DNA from: Caballeronia sp. SEWSISQ10-4 2
GTDB taxonomy: Bacteria; Pseudomonadota; Gammaproteobacteria; Burkholderiales; Burkholderiaceae
DNA: 64,000 nt
Assembly (NCBI RefSeq): GCF_030464885.1
Contig: NZ_JALPRJ010000028.1
Span: forward strand, 1-64,000
Reading direction: 5' to 3'
The position numbers were made by a program, and so were the translations under genes. Below are positions 8,664 to 17,015 of this stretch, piece by piece (positions within the stretch are counted from its first letter, which is position 1; the number at the start of each line of letters is the position of its first letter). The notes below the pieces were generated by a model. That model saw only the letters and a program-made list of their open reading frames with translations, made no database searches and was not told the DNA's origin.

Positions 8664-9089
8664 ATGCCATATCTGGAAATACTCGCTCGAAACCCGCGGC
8701 TGGACCAGGACAACTACGCAGCCGATACCCGTGCTTTGCGCGATGAACGTTCCGCTCTTGCCCGCGATATGACCGCAGCGGTGGTGTCGGCGTTCAGCGT
8801 CCTTGCGGCTACCGTCACGCTCTTTTTCATACCGCTGAACGAAGAGTCCTACGCGCACGAGGGCGAGCTGGCGGCAGATATGCCAAGCGATGATCCGCGA
8901 CGTCAACGTATCTTTGTGAAGGTGCATGCCTATGCGCGGTCGATCGACCAGCGTCGTGCGCTCGCAGTTGCGCTTACTCCCTTGCTCGCGTGCTATTACG
9001 GCGCATCGCCCGACAAGGTCGCTATTTATTTCATCGACCGGACCTTCGACGAAGTCGCACATGGCGGCCAGATGGCAGCCGATAGTTGA
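8664..9089 (+). CDS. Tautomerase-superfamily protein with two 4-OT-like units
   Basis: 141 residues from the ATG at 8664, giving Met-Pro at the start; Pro2 becomes the N-terminal catalytic proline after Met removal, as in 4-oxalocrotonate tautomerase relatives. A second beta-alpha-beta-like unit begins RIFVKVHAYARS (about 90-101) and continues YGASPDKVAIYFIDRTFDEVAHGG, the C-terminal pattern of the family. The length suits fused tautomerases (about 130-150 residues) rather than the 62-residue 4-OT. It is the last gene of the transporter/lyase operon and would interconvert keto-enol or dehalogenate-like acids; substrate unknown. Confidence 0.65.
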   Translation: MPYLEILARNPRLDQDNYAADTRALRDERSALARDMTAAVVSAFSVLAATVTLFFIPLNEESYAHEGELAADMPSDDPRRQRIFVKVHAYARSIDQRRALAVALTPLLACYYGASPDKVAIYFIDRTFDEVAHGGQMAADS

Positions 9090-9134
9090 CAGTCCGTCGG
9101 CAACCGGCGGTTTCATCCGGTATAGATGCAAACG

Positions 9135-10715
9135 CTATTTCAGGCCCAGGCGCCTGGCCAGCCTGTTAAGATTCGCTCGATCCATATTCAGTGCGCGTGC
9201 CGCCGACGCCCAGTTTTGGTTGTGGCGAGCTAGTGTGTTGAGTACCAGGGTTCGCTCGAAAGACGTAACGGAGCTGCGGAAATCCTTGTCTGCCAGGTCT
9301 GCCAGGTCTGGCAAGGTGGCATTTGACAACTCGACAGTCTCGTCCGGGCCACCGTCGTCGAGGCTGAGATCTTTGGCAGTCAGCGTCAGGATCCGCGGGC
9401 GTTCGGTATGCGCCGCGAGCGCCTTCAGCGAGCTTCGTCCGATCAGGTGCTCCAGTTCACGCACGTTTCCAGGCCATCCATACTCGAGCAGCGCAGTCTG
9501 CGCGTCAGAAGCGAGACGAAGGCTTGACAGTCCCAGGCGCGAGCGATTCTCCTCCAGGAAATTACCGGCCAGCAACAGCACGTCGCGACCTCGTTCGCGT
9601 AACGGCGGCACATGCAACGGGTACACACTCAACCGATGGTAAAAGTCCGCCCGCAGGCGCCCGGCCCGCACCTCGTCAGCGAGATCGCGATTGGTAGCGG
9701 CGATCAGGCGGACATCGACATTGTGTTCACTGTCGGATCCGATCCGCTGAAGCTGGCCGTTCTGCAGGACCCGAAGTAATTTTGCTTGTACCGTGAGAGA
9801 GAGTTCACCGACTTCATCGAGGAAAATGGTGCCTCCATCGGCCAACTCGAATTTCCCCCGCCGATCCGACGCCGCGCCCGAGAACGCTCCGCGTACATGC
9901 CCGAACAGCTCGCTTTCGGCCAAGGTGTCAGGCAACGCCGCGCAGTTGAGACTGATCAGCGCTTTGTTTGCCCGTGCAGAAGACGCGTGGATCGCATTGG
10001 CTACGAGTTCCTTGCCGACGCCTGTCTCGCCGGTGATCAGCACGGTCAGATCGCTGCCAGCTACAACCGCAATTTCCTCCATCAGCCGTTTGTGCTGCTT
10101 GCTGCGGCCAATCATCGTGCGGTGATTTTGGTTGCCGGCCTGACGGTATGCGTCCGCGCGTCGCCGCGCTTCCTCGCCAACACGGGCGAGGTATTCAATT
10201 CGCTCGGCGACACTGACTGTCGCCGCAGCAAGACTCAGAAACGCCTCCAGTGAAGCCATGTCGATGCTGTCGAAGCGCGCCGGATCGAGGGAATCGAGGG
10301 TCAGCAGACCCCACGGCCGCCCGCCGATGAGAAGTGGACAACCCAGGCAATCATGCACTTCGAGTTGTCCCGAAAGGCCTTGCACGAGTCCGTCGTAGGG
10401 ATCCGGCAGGTTTGAATCCGAGGCGAAGCGCGTTGGCGTCGGTCGTGCCAGCAACTGCGCGAATCGCGGATGCTCGGCAACCCGAAAACGCCGTCCGAGC
10501 GTATCGGTGCTCAGCCCGTCTATGGCGAGCGGCACCAGCGTTTCGCCTTCGAGTCGCAAAAGCGCCGTTGCATCGGCGGGGAACAGGGTGCGCATGCTTT
10601 GCAACAGGCGACGATATCGCTCCAGGTCGCTCAGTTCGCGAGACAAATCCTGCACCAGCGGAATCAGTGCATCAAGTAATGACTTTGGAGTCAGTTTGAC
10701 TTCTTTAAGAGTCAT
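9135..10715 (-). CDS. norR: NorR, nitric-oxide-sensing sigma-54 activator
   Basis: 526 residues in three parts. The GAF domain (about 15-175) contains DSNLPDPYDGL and DCLGCPL, the region that holds the non-haem iron in NorR proteins. The AAA+ domain has Walker A GETGVGKE (229-236), GAFSGA (276-281; the sigma-54 contact loop, Ser replacing Thr of GAFTGA as in some NorR), and GGTIFLDEVG. The C-terminal Fis-type helix-turn-helix is NWASAARALNMDRANLNRLARRLGL. It is divergent from hmp and should activate it when NO binds the iron. A NorR box overlaps the annotated start and no ribosome-binding site precedes it, so the true start may be slightly internal. Confidence 0.93.
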   Translation of the reverse strand: MTLKEVKLTPKSLLDALIPLVQDLSRELSDLERYRRLLQSMRTLFPADATALLRLEGETLVPLAIDGLSTDTLGRRFRVAEHPRFAQLLARPTPTRFASDSNLPDPYDGLVQGLSGQLEVHDCLGCPLLIGGRPWGLLTLDSLDPARFDSIDMASLEAFLSLAAATVSVAERIEYLARVGEEARRRADAYRQAGNQNHRTMIGRSKQHKRLMEEIAVVAGSDLTVLITGETGVGKELVANAIHASSARANKALISLNCAALPDTLAESELFGHVRGAFSGAASDRRGKFELADGGTIFLDEVGELSLTVQAKLLRVLQNGQLQRIGSDSEHNVDVRLIAATNRDLADEVRAGRLRADFYHRLSVYPLHVPPLRERGRDVLLLAGNFLEENRSRLGLSSLRLASDAQTALLEYGWPGNVRELEHLIGRSSLKALAAHTERPRILTLTAKDLSLDDGGPDETVELSNATLPDLADLADKDFRSSVTSFERTLVLNTLARHNQNWASAARALNMDRANLNRLARRLGLK

Positions 10716-10735
10716 TTGGACTGCGTCAGTTTGAC
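10690..10735 (+). promoter_or_regulatory. Three NorR boxes (GT-N7-AC)
   Basis: Three matches to the NorR core GT-N7-AC lie at 10690-10700 (GTCAGTTTGAC), 10711-10721 (GTCATTTGGAC) and 10725-10735 (GTCAGTTTGAC). The first and third are identical palindromes. E. coli NorR also uses three such sites in the norR-norV gap. Here the first two overlap the 5' end of norR, implying autoregulation or a shorter NorR. They sit 73-108 bp upstream of the predicted hmp transcription start, suitable for enhancers. Confidence 0.8.
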
Positions 10736-10747
10736 CATGAAGGTATG

Positions 10748-10760
10748 TAAATATTTGATT
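10748..10760 (-). promoter_or_regulatory. IHF binding site between NorR boxes and hmp promoter
   Basis: Read on the minus strand, 10760-10748 is AATCAAATATTTA, an exact match to the IHF consensus WATCAA-N4-TTR. Its position between the NorR boxes and the sigma-54-like promoter is where a bend is needed to bring the activator to RNA polymerase. Confidence 0.65.
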
Positions 10761-10777
10761 TCATTGGTATATAGCCT

Positions 10778-10793
10778 TGGCATGAATCGTGGA
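10778..10793 (+). promoter_or_regulatory. Probable sigma-54 promoter of hmp
   Basis: TGGCATG-AATC-GTGGA has a good -24 element (TGGCA(C/T)G) and correct spacing, but the -12 element GTGGA is a poor match to TTGCA. The call depends on context: NorR boxes and an IHF site upstream and a flavohaemoprotein gene 55 bp downstream. Confidence 0.45.
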
Positions 10794-10847
10794 TAGTACA
10801 GGCCGCTTCTCAATTGTTGAAGCTTGCTGGCTTTTTAAGGATCTCAC

Positions 10848-12029
10848 ATGCTTTCTGTTGAACATCGCGCCATTGTCAAAGCTACCGTCCCGCTTCTCGA
10901 GAGCGGCGGCGAAGCGTTGACCACCCACTTTTACGACTTGCTCATCAGCGAGCATCCTGAAGTGCGCCCGTACTTCAACCAGGCGCATCAAGCGAGCGGC
11001 GCTCAACCGCGCGCTCTCGCGAACGGCGTATTAATGTACGCGCGGCATATCGACCAGCTTGAGCAACTTGGAGGCCTTGTCTCCCAGATCGTCAATAAGC
11101 ACGTAGCGCTCAACATTCTGCCCGAGCACTTTCCGATTGTCGGCGGCTGCCTGATCAGATCCATTCGCGAAGTACTCGGCGCGGAGATCGCCACCGATGC
11201 TGTAATCGAAGCCTGGACCGCGGCATATGGCCAGCTTGCCGATCTTTTGATGAGTTGTGAAGAAAAGCTGTATGTCGAAAAAGAGCAATCGCCGGGGGGA
11301 TGGCGCGGTACGAGGTTGTTCCGCGTCGCGCGCAAGGTCAGGGAAAGTGACGAGATCACGTCGTTCTATCTGCGCCCCGATGACGGCGGCGAACTGCTCG
11401 CGTTCCAGCCGGGACAGTACATCGGAATCAGGCTTTTCATCGATGGTGAGGAGGTGCGCCGCAACTATTCGCTGTCGGCGGCGGCGAACGGCCGCGAATA
11501 CCGGATCAGCGTGAAGCGCGAGCCTGACGGCAAGGTTTCGAATCACCTGCATTCCAATCTCCACGAGAATGACGCGATTGAACTGCTTGCACCCGCGGGC
11601 GATTTCAAGCTCGAACCCGGTAGCAAACCGCTGGTGCTGATCAGCGGCGGTGTTGGCATCACACCGACGCTCGCGATGCTGGAAGCTGCTTCGGGCACAA
11701 AGCGCCCCGTGCATTTCATTCATGCGGCGCGGCACGGCGGGGTGCATGCGTTCCGGGATGCGGTGAATGCGTATGCCGAGCGACACCCCCAGATCAAGCA
11801 CTTCTATTGTTATGCGGAAGAGCGAGGGGAGGATTCGCCCGCGCACGGAATCGGTTACCTGGATGAAGTGCGCCTCGCGGAATGGCTACCGGAAACGCGC
11901 GATGTCGACGCGTATTTCCTCGGGCCAATTGCGTTCATGAGAGCGGTGAAGCGTCATTTGAAAGCCCTCGGCGTGCCTGAAACGCAGACACGCTTCGAAT
12001 TTTTTGGGCCAGCGGCAGCGCTCGAATAG
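10848..12029 (+). CDS. hmp: Flavohaemoprotein, nitric oxide dioxygenase
   Basis: 393 residues, close to E. coli Hmp (396). The globin domain has the expected haem-pocket residues at the E. coli positions: Tyr29, Gln53 and proximal His85 (VNKHVALNILPEHF). The FAD domain carries RRNYSLSAA and the NAD(P)H domain GGVGITPTLAML. The enzyme uses NAD(P)H and O2 to oxidise NO to nitrate in the cytoplasm. It is divergent from norR and preceded by NorR boxes and a sigma-54-like promoter, so it is the NO-induced effector of this pair. AAGGA precedes the ATG. Confidence 0.97.
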   Translation: MLSVEHRAIVKATVPLLESGGEALTTHFYDLLISEHPEVRPYFNQAHQASGAQPRALANGVLMYARHIDQLEQLGGLVSQIVNKHVALNILPEHFPIVGGCLIRSIREVLGAEIATDAVIEAWTAAYGQLADLLMSCEEKLYVEKEQSPGGWRGTRLFRVARKVRESDEITSFYLRPDDGGELLAFQPGQYIGIRLFIDGEEVRRNYSLSAAANGREYRISVKREPDGKVSNHLHSNLHENDAIELLAPAGDFKLEPGSKPLVLISGGVGITPTLAMLEAASGTKRPVHFIHAARHGGVHAFRDAVNAYAERHPQIKHFYCYAEERGEDSPAHGIGYLDEVRLAEWLPETRDVDAYFLGPIAFMRAVKRHLKALGVPETQTRFEFFGPAAALE

Positions 12030-12052
12030 CAGATTGATAGAAGGTCAATTCG

Positions 12053-12074
12053 AGCCACCAAGTGTCGGGTGGCT
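12053..12074. terminator. Hairpin between convergent hmp and CLC genes
   Basis: AGCCACC (12053-12059) pairs with GGTGGCT (12068-12074) across an 8-base loop, between the hmp stop and the CLC stop. There is no T-tract on either strand, so it would be a weak or factor-assisted bidirectional terminator. Confidence 0.4.
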
Positions 12075-13885
12075 TACGGGCGCTCCCGCATTGCGTCGTT
12101 TTTGTGTCTGTTCACCGGTGCAAACCGTTTCTTCAGGTGGTGCAGGGGCGAGCGCCGGAACATCTCGCGCCGCTCCTCCTCCTCGAAGAAGGCGAGCGAC
12201 GGCTTGACCAGGTCGCTACGGCTGATCAAGCCCACCAGACGACGTGACTGCGCGTCCGACACCACCGGCAAGCGCTCGAGCCCGTGCACCGCCAGCCGGT
12301 TGGACACGATCCGGCAGGTTTCCCCGGGCAAGGCCATGATCGGTGTGTTTGCGCCGAACAGGTCACTCATTACCTGGATGGCTGGATTGCCGGTTCGCGC
12401 AATCAATCCCTCACGCTCGATCATTCCTACCAGAGCGCCGCCCCGTGTTACTGGAAACGCACGATGTATTTGCCTTTCGCCAAAATACTTCGCCAGCACA
12501 TCAGCGACCGGCACATCTGCATCGATCGTCTCGACCTTGCGCGTCATCACCTCCTCGACGAAATGGCGTTCGAGCGGGTCGATGCCGTACTCCCGGTAGA
12601 TGTGATAACCGCGGCGTGCGATCTTCTCGGTAAGGATGGAGCGCCGCATCAGCAGCACCGTGAATCCGTATGCGACAGCCGAAGCCATGAGCAGGGGCAA
12701 CAGTACATTGGCGTCGTGGGTGAGTTCGAATGCGAACACCGTCGCCATGATGGGTGCGCGCATCATCCCGCCAAGCGTCGCCGCCATGAATACCAGTGGC
12801 CACACCGCCGGCTCACCGCCAGGCAGGTAGGGCCCGACGATCGTTCCCATGGCCGCACCCATCATCAGCAGCGGAGCGAGTACGCCTCCGGATGTCCCCG
12901 AACCGAGGGCGATGACCCACATGATCGCCTTCACCAGTATCAAGCCGGCCACGACGCTGACGGCAAGATGGTTATGCAGCAAATCGCCTATGACGTCGTA
13001 GCCTACGCCGAGCGCGCGCGGCTCGAAATATCCGCCGATGCCCACGGCAATGCCGCCAAGCGCCGGCCACCACATCCAGTGAATCGGCAACTTGCCGAAG
13101 AGGTCCTCGACCTTGTATAGCGCCGATGACAGGCCCCAGGACATGGCGCCCGCCATGAGACCCGCAACCAGACATGAAATGAGGCCGAGCGGACCCAGTG
13201 CGATGGTTTGCAACGGGAAGAGCGGACCGCTGCCGATCAGAAGAGGGCGCGTGAAACCGGCCACCGCGCACGCGACGGCAACGGGCAGCAGGCTACGCGG
13301 GCGCAGTTCGAACAGCAACAGCTCGACCGCGAGCAGGACTGCCGCGACAGGCGTACCGAAAACCGCCGTCATCCCGGCTACGGCGCCGGCGACGAGCAGC
13401 GTCTTGCGTTCGCCAGCGGTCAGGTGGAAATATTGTGCGAGCAGCGAGCCCAGTGCGCCGCCTGTCATGATGATTGGCCCTTCCGCACCGAACGGGCCAC
13501 CACTGCCGATGGCGATCGCGGAGGAAAGGGGCTTGAGCACGGCGACCTTTGGCGACATCTTGCTCTTGCCGAACAGGATGGCTTCGATCGCTTCGGGAAT
13601 ACCGTGTCCACGAATGGCTTCGCTGCCATAGCGTGCGATCAGCCCGATTACCAGACCGCCGATCACGGGAATCACGATCACCCAAAGACCGAGGGTATTT
13701 TCCGCGGGCGAGCGACTGTCGAATGACAGGGACTGGAAGAAGAAAAGGTTGGTGAAAAAACTGATCAGGTGGAGCAGGACATAGGCCGTGACCGTGCTCA
13801 ACGCGCCGATCACTATCGCGATGGCCGTGATGCGCAACAGATGAGCATTCGCTGCAAAATCACCTCGTGAAGCGTTTTCGTGCAC
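12074..13885 (-). CDS. CLC-family chloride/anion channel or antiporter with CBS pair
   Basis: 603 residues. The CLC core occupies about 15-440 with the selectivity motifs GHGIPE (93-98), GSGGPFGAEGP (Glu135 at the gating-glutamate position) and GSGTSGGVLAP near 330. Two CBS domains follow (about 455-575, beginning VEEVMTRKVETIDADVPV), which usually bind nucleotides and gate transport. Bacterial members are mostly Cl-/H+ exchangers or channels and some accept nitrate. It shares a CBS-regulated design with the HPP gene upstream on the same strand, and both have a 23-bp AT-rich palindrome ahead of them. Confidence 0.93.
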   Translation of the reverse strand: MHENASRGDFAANAHLLRITAIAIVIGALSTVTAYVLLHLISFFTNLFFFQSLSFDSRSPAENTLGLWVIVIPVIGGLVIGLIARYGSEAIRGHGIPEAIEAILFGKSKMSPKVAVLKPLSSAIAIGSGGPFGAEGPIIMTGGALGSLLAQYFHLTAGERKTLLVAGAVAGMTAVFGTPVAAVLLAVELLLFELRPRSLLPVAVACAVAGFTRPLLIGSGPLFPLQTIALGPLGLISCLVAGLMAGAMSWGLSSALYKVEDLFGKLPIHWMWWPALGGIAVGIGGYFEPRALGVGYDVIGDLLHNHLAVSVVAGLILVKAIMWVIALGSGTSGGVLAPLLMMGAAMGTIVGPYLPGGEPAVWPLVFMAATLGGMMRAPIMATVFAFELTHDANVLLPLLMASAVAYGFTVLLMRRSILTEKIARRGYHIYREYGIDPLERHFVEEVMTRKVETIDADVPVADVLAKYFGERQIHRAFPVTRGGALVGMIEREGLIARTGNPAIQVMSDLFGANTPIMALPGETCRIVSNRLAVHGLERLPVVSDAQSRRLVGLISRSDLVKPSLAFFEEEERREMFRRSPLHHLKKRFAPVNRHKNDAMRERP

Positions 13886-13992
13886 CTTAACTCCTCATCA
13901 ATTCAGATTTATTTGTTGCGTCGGCTGATGGAACGGCGTGACCTGGCTGCAATGCGCAACGGAGGCGGGCGGTGTCAGCGCGCACCGGTCTA

Positions 13993-14015
13993 AATATATC
14001 ATGTTGTGATATATT
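13993..14015. promoter_or_regulatory. AT-rich palindrome upstream of the CLC gene
   Basis: AATATATCA and TGATATATT are perfect 9-bp arms around TGTTG, about 110 bp upstream of the CLC start in otherwise GC-rich DNA. A similar 23-bp element precedes the HPP gene (15295-15317). The size and location suit a repressor or FNR/NsrR-like operator; the regulator is not identified. Confidence 0.5.
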
Positions 14016-14069
14016 CGGAAGGATCCTGCGTGCCGCCTTCACGATCTCGTCCGTGCGGCACGTTCAAAT

Positions 14070-15209
14070 CTAGGCGTGCGTCTGCCGGTAGAGGCCGAGT
14101 ATCAGGTCTGCCTGGGTGATCATGCCGGCGAGTTTGTCCTGCGTATCGAGTACCGGAATATGGTGATGGCCATAAGCGGCGAATATCGGCACGAGCTTGG
14201 CGATCGACGTGGTGACGCTGACGGTGGACACGTCGGTCGTCATGATGGACGCTACCGTCGGCGCTGAATCGGGGCCGGCGAACCATCGTTCGATGATTGT
14301 CGCCAGCGCCCGAAGCTTTCCGGCCGCCATGTTTCTCGCGATGTCGGCCTGAGTGACGATCCCGATCACGAACGAGCGGTCGTCAATGACAGGAAGCGCC
14401 TTGATGCCATGACGCTGGAGTATGGCGGCGGCTATTGCCACCGTCGTGCCGGATGTGATCGAAACGACGGGGCTGGACATGATGTCCGCGCAGTTCAATC
14501 CGCTGAAGCTGCGTACGTACGATTGCAGCTGTATTTCCAGCAGCAGCGATTCGAGATCCGCCGGGTCGATGTCCAGCAATTCGTTGCGACGACCGAGTAC
14601 CGCCTCGAGGTCTTCCCGTGTGAATCCAGGGCTGGCCGCTGGCGAACGGACGCCTGTTTCCTTCGCCGAGTGCGCCGCATGAGGGTAACGGTGTCCAGTC
14701 GCTGCGTGAAACACGATCGCGACCCCCAACAGCGCAAACGACTGCACCGCTATCGGCGCAAAGACGAAGCCGAATCCGAGAGCATGCACGGCCGGCCCAC
14801 CGAGCACGGCAGTGAGCGCGACTGCGCCCGAGGGAGGATGCACGCATCTGAACGCAAACATCGCGCCAATTGACATGGCCACTGCAATCGGCGCGGCGTC
14901 GATCGGGTTCGTGATCCAGGTTGCGCACGCCACACCGATGACCGCGGAAACTATATTGCCGCCGATGATCGACCAGGGTTGGGCGAGCGGGCTCGCGGGA
15001 ACCGCAAACAGCAGCACTGCGGAGGCGCCCATTGGCGCAACCAGAAGCGGGATGAGCGCGGTGTCGCCCAGCAAGACATGCGTCACGCCTGCGGTGAAGG
15101 ATATGCCGAGCAGTGCGCCGAGACACGACCTGAATCGTTCAGGCCAACCAAGCGTGACCGGTGAAGGGGAGAAGCTGAAAAGCCAGCGCGCGAGAGCGGA
15201 TCGGACCAT
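14070..15209 (-). CDS. HPP-family membrane protein with CBS pair
   Basis: 379 residues. The N-terminal HPP domain (about 20-170) has several membrane segments and the name-giving CVHPPSGAVALTAVLGG motif. Two CBS domains lie in the C-terminal half (about 240-375: CADIMSSPVVSITSGTTV and VASIMTTDVSTVSVTTSI). HPP proteins in cyanobacteria and plastids have been linked to nitrite transport, which would fit the nitrogen-oxide genes on either side, but substrate is not shown by the sequence. It is transcribed toward the CLC gene with a 184-bp gap that has its own palindrome. Confidence 0.9.
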   Translation of the reverse strand: MVRSALARWLFSFSPSPVTLGWPERFRSCLGALLGISFTAGVTHVLLGDTALIPLLVAPMGASAVLLFAVPASPLAQPWSIIGGNIVSAVIGVACATWITNPIDAAPIAVAMSIGAMFAFRCVHPPSGAVALTAVLGGPAVHALGFGFVFAPIAVQSFALLGVAIVFHAATGHRYPHAAHSAKETGVRSPAASPGFTREDLEAVLGRRNELLDIDPADLESLLLEIQLQSYVRSFSGLNCADIMSSPVVSITSGTTVAIAAAILQRHGIKALPVIDDRSFVIGIVTQADIARNMAAGKLRALATIIERWFAGPDSAPTVASIMTTDVSTVSVTTSIAKLVPIFAAYGHHHIPVLDTQDKLAGMITQADLILGLYRQTHA

Positions 15210-15635
15210 AAGCCTGGAAGATATTGTGCGCGGGCGACGTTACATGGAACGTCATCACCGTCAGGCAGCGTCTCCTGCCAAACGCATCGTAGAAATATAT
15301 GTGATTATGACATATATCAAGATATCGCCTGAGCCGATTCCTGGCGGATATGGCAGCCGAGGTGTGAGCCAAGTTATCGTCCGATATTGCAGCAAACTGA
15401 ATATCGCCGTATCTTCAACGGTCTTGCGCGGACACTAGCAAGCGTGACTTTCACGGTAAAGCGAAGGAGGGGTCGGTCATGTGGCTTGCGGGCGATGGCC
15501 GCAGAAGCCCGTGGAGAAAGTACTTCGTTCTCCTGTTTGGAATCAACACTGGGTTCGGGCGAGCAAGGAGCGCCGGCAGAGCGAAAGGCGTACTCGTCTC
15601 AATTGATCGCCCACAGCGACCGGCAAGCGTCGTCA
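15210..15635. other. Intergenic region holding the HPP promoter
   Basis: This 426-bp stretch contains the palindrome at 15295-15317 and the promoter of the HPP gene. A 69-codon plus-strand frame at 15479-15688 has a strong AAGGAGG ahead of its ATG, but its sequence is not recognisable and it runs into the minus-strand microprotein gene, so I do not call it a gene. Confidence 0.5.
15295..15317. promoter_or_regulatory. AT-rich palindrome upstream of the HPP gene
   Basis: ATATATGT (15295-15302) and ACATATAT (15310-15317) are perfect 8-bp arms around 7 bases, 86 bp upstream of the HPP start. It has the same 23-bp span and A/T character as the element at 13993-14015, suggesting that the CLC and HPP genes share a regulator. 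Confidence 0.5.
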
Positions 15636-15794
15636 TTAGCGACGGTTTCGCATCACGTCCCAACAGTGCCGATGATCCATTTGCCTGAGCCGTCGCTGCC
15701 GGACCCATTCACGACGATAGTGGCCAATGACTAGCAGCGAAGCGACAGCCAGCCCGAATGAACCCACGATAATCCCCGTCCACAAGTCACTCAC
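15636..15794 (-). CDS. 52-residue single-pass membrane microprotein
   Basis: A short frame with a GTG start at 15794 and an AAAGGAG ribosome-binding site six bases upstream. The product begins VSDLWTGIIVGSFGLAVA; residues 5-24 are a convincing transmembrane helix and the rest is a basic, arginine-rich tail (HYRREWVRQRR). It would sit in the inner membrane with the charged tail in the cytoplasm. It follows the 65-residue gene at 15914-16111 on the same strand. No known family is recognised; small KdpF- or CydX-like subunits have similar size, but neither operon is present. Confidence 0.55.
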   Translation of the reverse strand: MSDLWTGIIVGSFGLAVASLLVIGHYRREWVRQRRLRQMDHRHCWDVMRNRR

Positions 15795-15913
15795 GAAAGA
15801 CTCCTTTCCATTGCGGAATCCGATCAGGCTTTCGGGACGGCATTCGATCAGACACGGATCGAATCACACATCGCGCCTGGATCGGGCGGCAGACCGTGTT
15901 ACGCGAGTGTCAT

Positions 15914-16111
15914 TCATCGGACTCGCGCAGCAGCCTTTAGAACCGAGTGACCATTGATGGTGATAAGCGGCCGCGGTTGCCCGGACGTGAGCCTTTCCAG
16001 TGTAATGAGCTGGCGTTCAAGAAGGGCTTCCAGATCCGCATGGTCCAGGTCGATCTGATCCGGCGCGTCCTGGAGCAGCATCAGGGTTGCAAATTCATGA
16101 GGACTCAGCAT
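15914..16111 (-). CDS. Small conserved hypothetical protein (65 aa)
   Basis: The start has an AGGAGA ribosome-binding site five bases upstream of the ATG at 16111. The product begins MLSPHEFATLMLLQDAPDQI and continues DLDHADLEALLERQLITLE, which looks like a compact two-helix protein; acidic residues cluster at 18-30. I recall similar short proteins annotated as hypothetical in Burkholderia genomes. It is followed on the same strand by the 52-residue membrane microprotein, and the two may form a small operon. No function can be assigned. Confidence 0.65.
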   Translation of the reverse strand: MLSPHEFATLMLLQDAPDQIDLDHADLEALLERQLITLERLTSGQPRPLITINGHSVLKAAARVR

Positions 16112-16481
16112 TGTCGTCTCCTATGTAATAGGTGCTTCATTCGCTGGGAACTTGACTTGCGCCGCTAGCCGATTTACCGGACGGATTGCGGATGCGAGGC
16201 GATCATCTTAATGCGCTCTCTGCCAAATGATCAATATGTGGGATAAATTTTTCGTGGTGATTTTCGTGTGATGTTTGCTTCTGGTGTCGCGCCAGATATC
16301 AAATATATCCACGACAAAGCGCCTCACGCTTAGCCGATGGTCGCACAGGCTGCCCGGCGTTCGTATGCGACCGCGCGGCTGGGAACAGGGCTCAGACACG
16401 CGACATCTAAGTACATAACCGCGGTCAACACAAACCGACGCGGATTGGCCAGCCGGCCCCGTCACCGTCAAGAAAGATCAT
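16112..16481. other. Intergenic region between divergent small genes
   Basis: This 370-bp AT-richer interval separates the minus-strand 65-residue gene from the plus-strand DUF4142 operon. It includes GATAT-N5-ATATC at 16295-16309, loosely like the palindromes upstream of the CLC and HPP genes. No coding sequence is convincing. Confidence 0.4.
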
Positions 16482-17015
16482 ATGAAAGCCATTAGCGCAG
16501 CATTGTTCAGCGCACTTGCGCTCGCCAGTTTCCCGGGCTGGGCGCAGGGCACTGGACCCACAGATCCGCAGATCGCAGTGATCGTCGTGACCGCCAATCA
16601 AGTCGATATCGATGCCGGCAAGCTTGCGGAATCAAAGACGAAGTCGGCTGACGTCAAGGCGTTCGCGCAGCGCATGATCACTGACCATAGCGGCGTCAAC
16701 CGGGCGGCCGTCGACCTGGTGCACAAGCTAGGTGTGACGCCACAGGAAAGCCCGACCAGCCAGAGCCTCAAACAAGGCGGCGATGACAATCTGACCAAGC
16801 TCAAGGCGCTTGGCGGCACGAAGTTCGACCGGGCGTACATCGACCATGAGGTGGCCTACCATCAAAGCGTTCTGAGTGCGCTCGACAAGACGCTGATCCC
16901 GAGCGCCCAGAACGGGGAACTGAAAGCGCTTCTCGTCAAGGTGCGGCCGGCTTTTGTCGCACACCTCGAGCACGCAAAGCACATACAGGCGGAACTGGGG
17001 ACAAGCGGTGCATGA
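16482..17015 (+). CDS. Secreted DUF4142 protein
   Basis: 177 residues with a clear signal peptide (MKAISAALFSALALASFPGWAQG, cleavage near residue 22). The mature part matches the DUF4142 four-helix pattern: VVTANQVDIDAGKLAESKTKSADVKAFAQRMITDHSGVN, then FDRAYIDHEVAYHQSVL and a final helix with HLEHAKHIQAEL. These conserved Asp/His/Glu positions are ferritin-like and often occur in periplasmic stress proteins of soil bacteria. The gene starts an operon with a cupredoxin (8-bp overlap) and an ECF sigma factor, suggesting an envelope or metal stress function. Confidence 0.88.
   Translation: MKAISAALFSALALASFPGWAQGTGPTDPQIAVIVVTANQVDIDAGKLAESKTKSADVKAFAQRMITDHSGVNRAAVDLVHKLGVTPQESPTSQSLKQGGDDNLTKLKALGGTKFDRAYIDHEVAYHQSVLSALDKTLIPSAQNGELKALLVKVRPAFVAHLEHAKHIQAELGTSGA

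Noticed and set aside
15479..15688. 69-codon plus-strand frame with a strong ribosome-binding site
   Set aside because: The product is Arg/Gly-rich without recognisable features and its 3' end overlaps the minus-strand microprotein gene, which has a better membrane helix.
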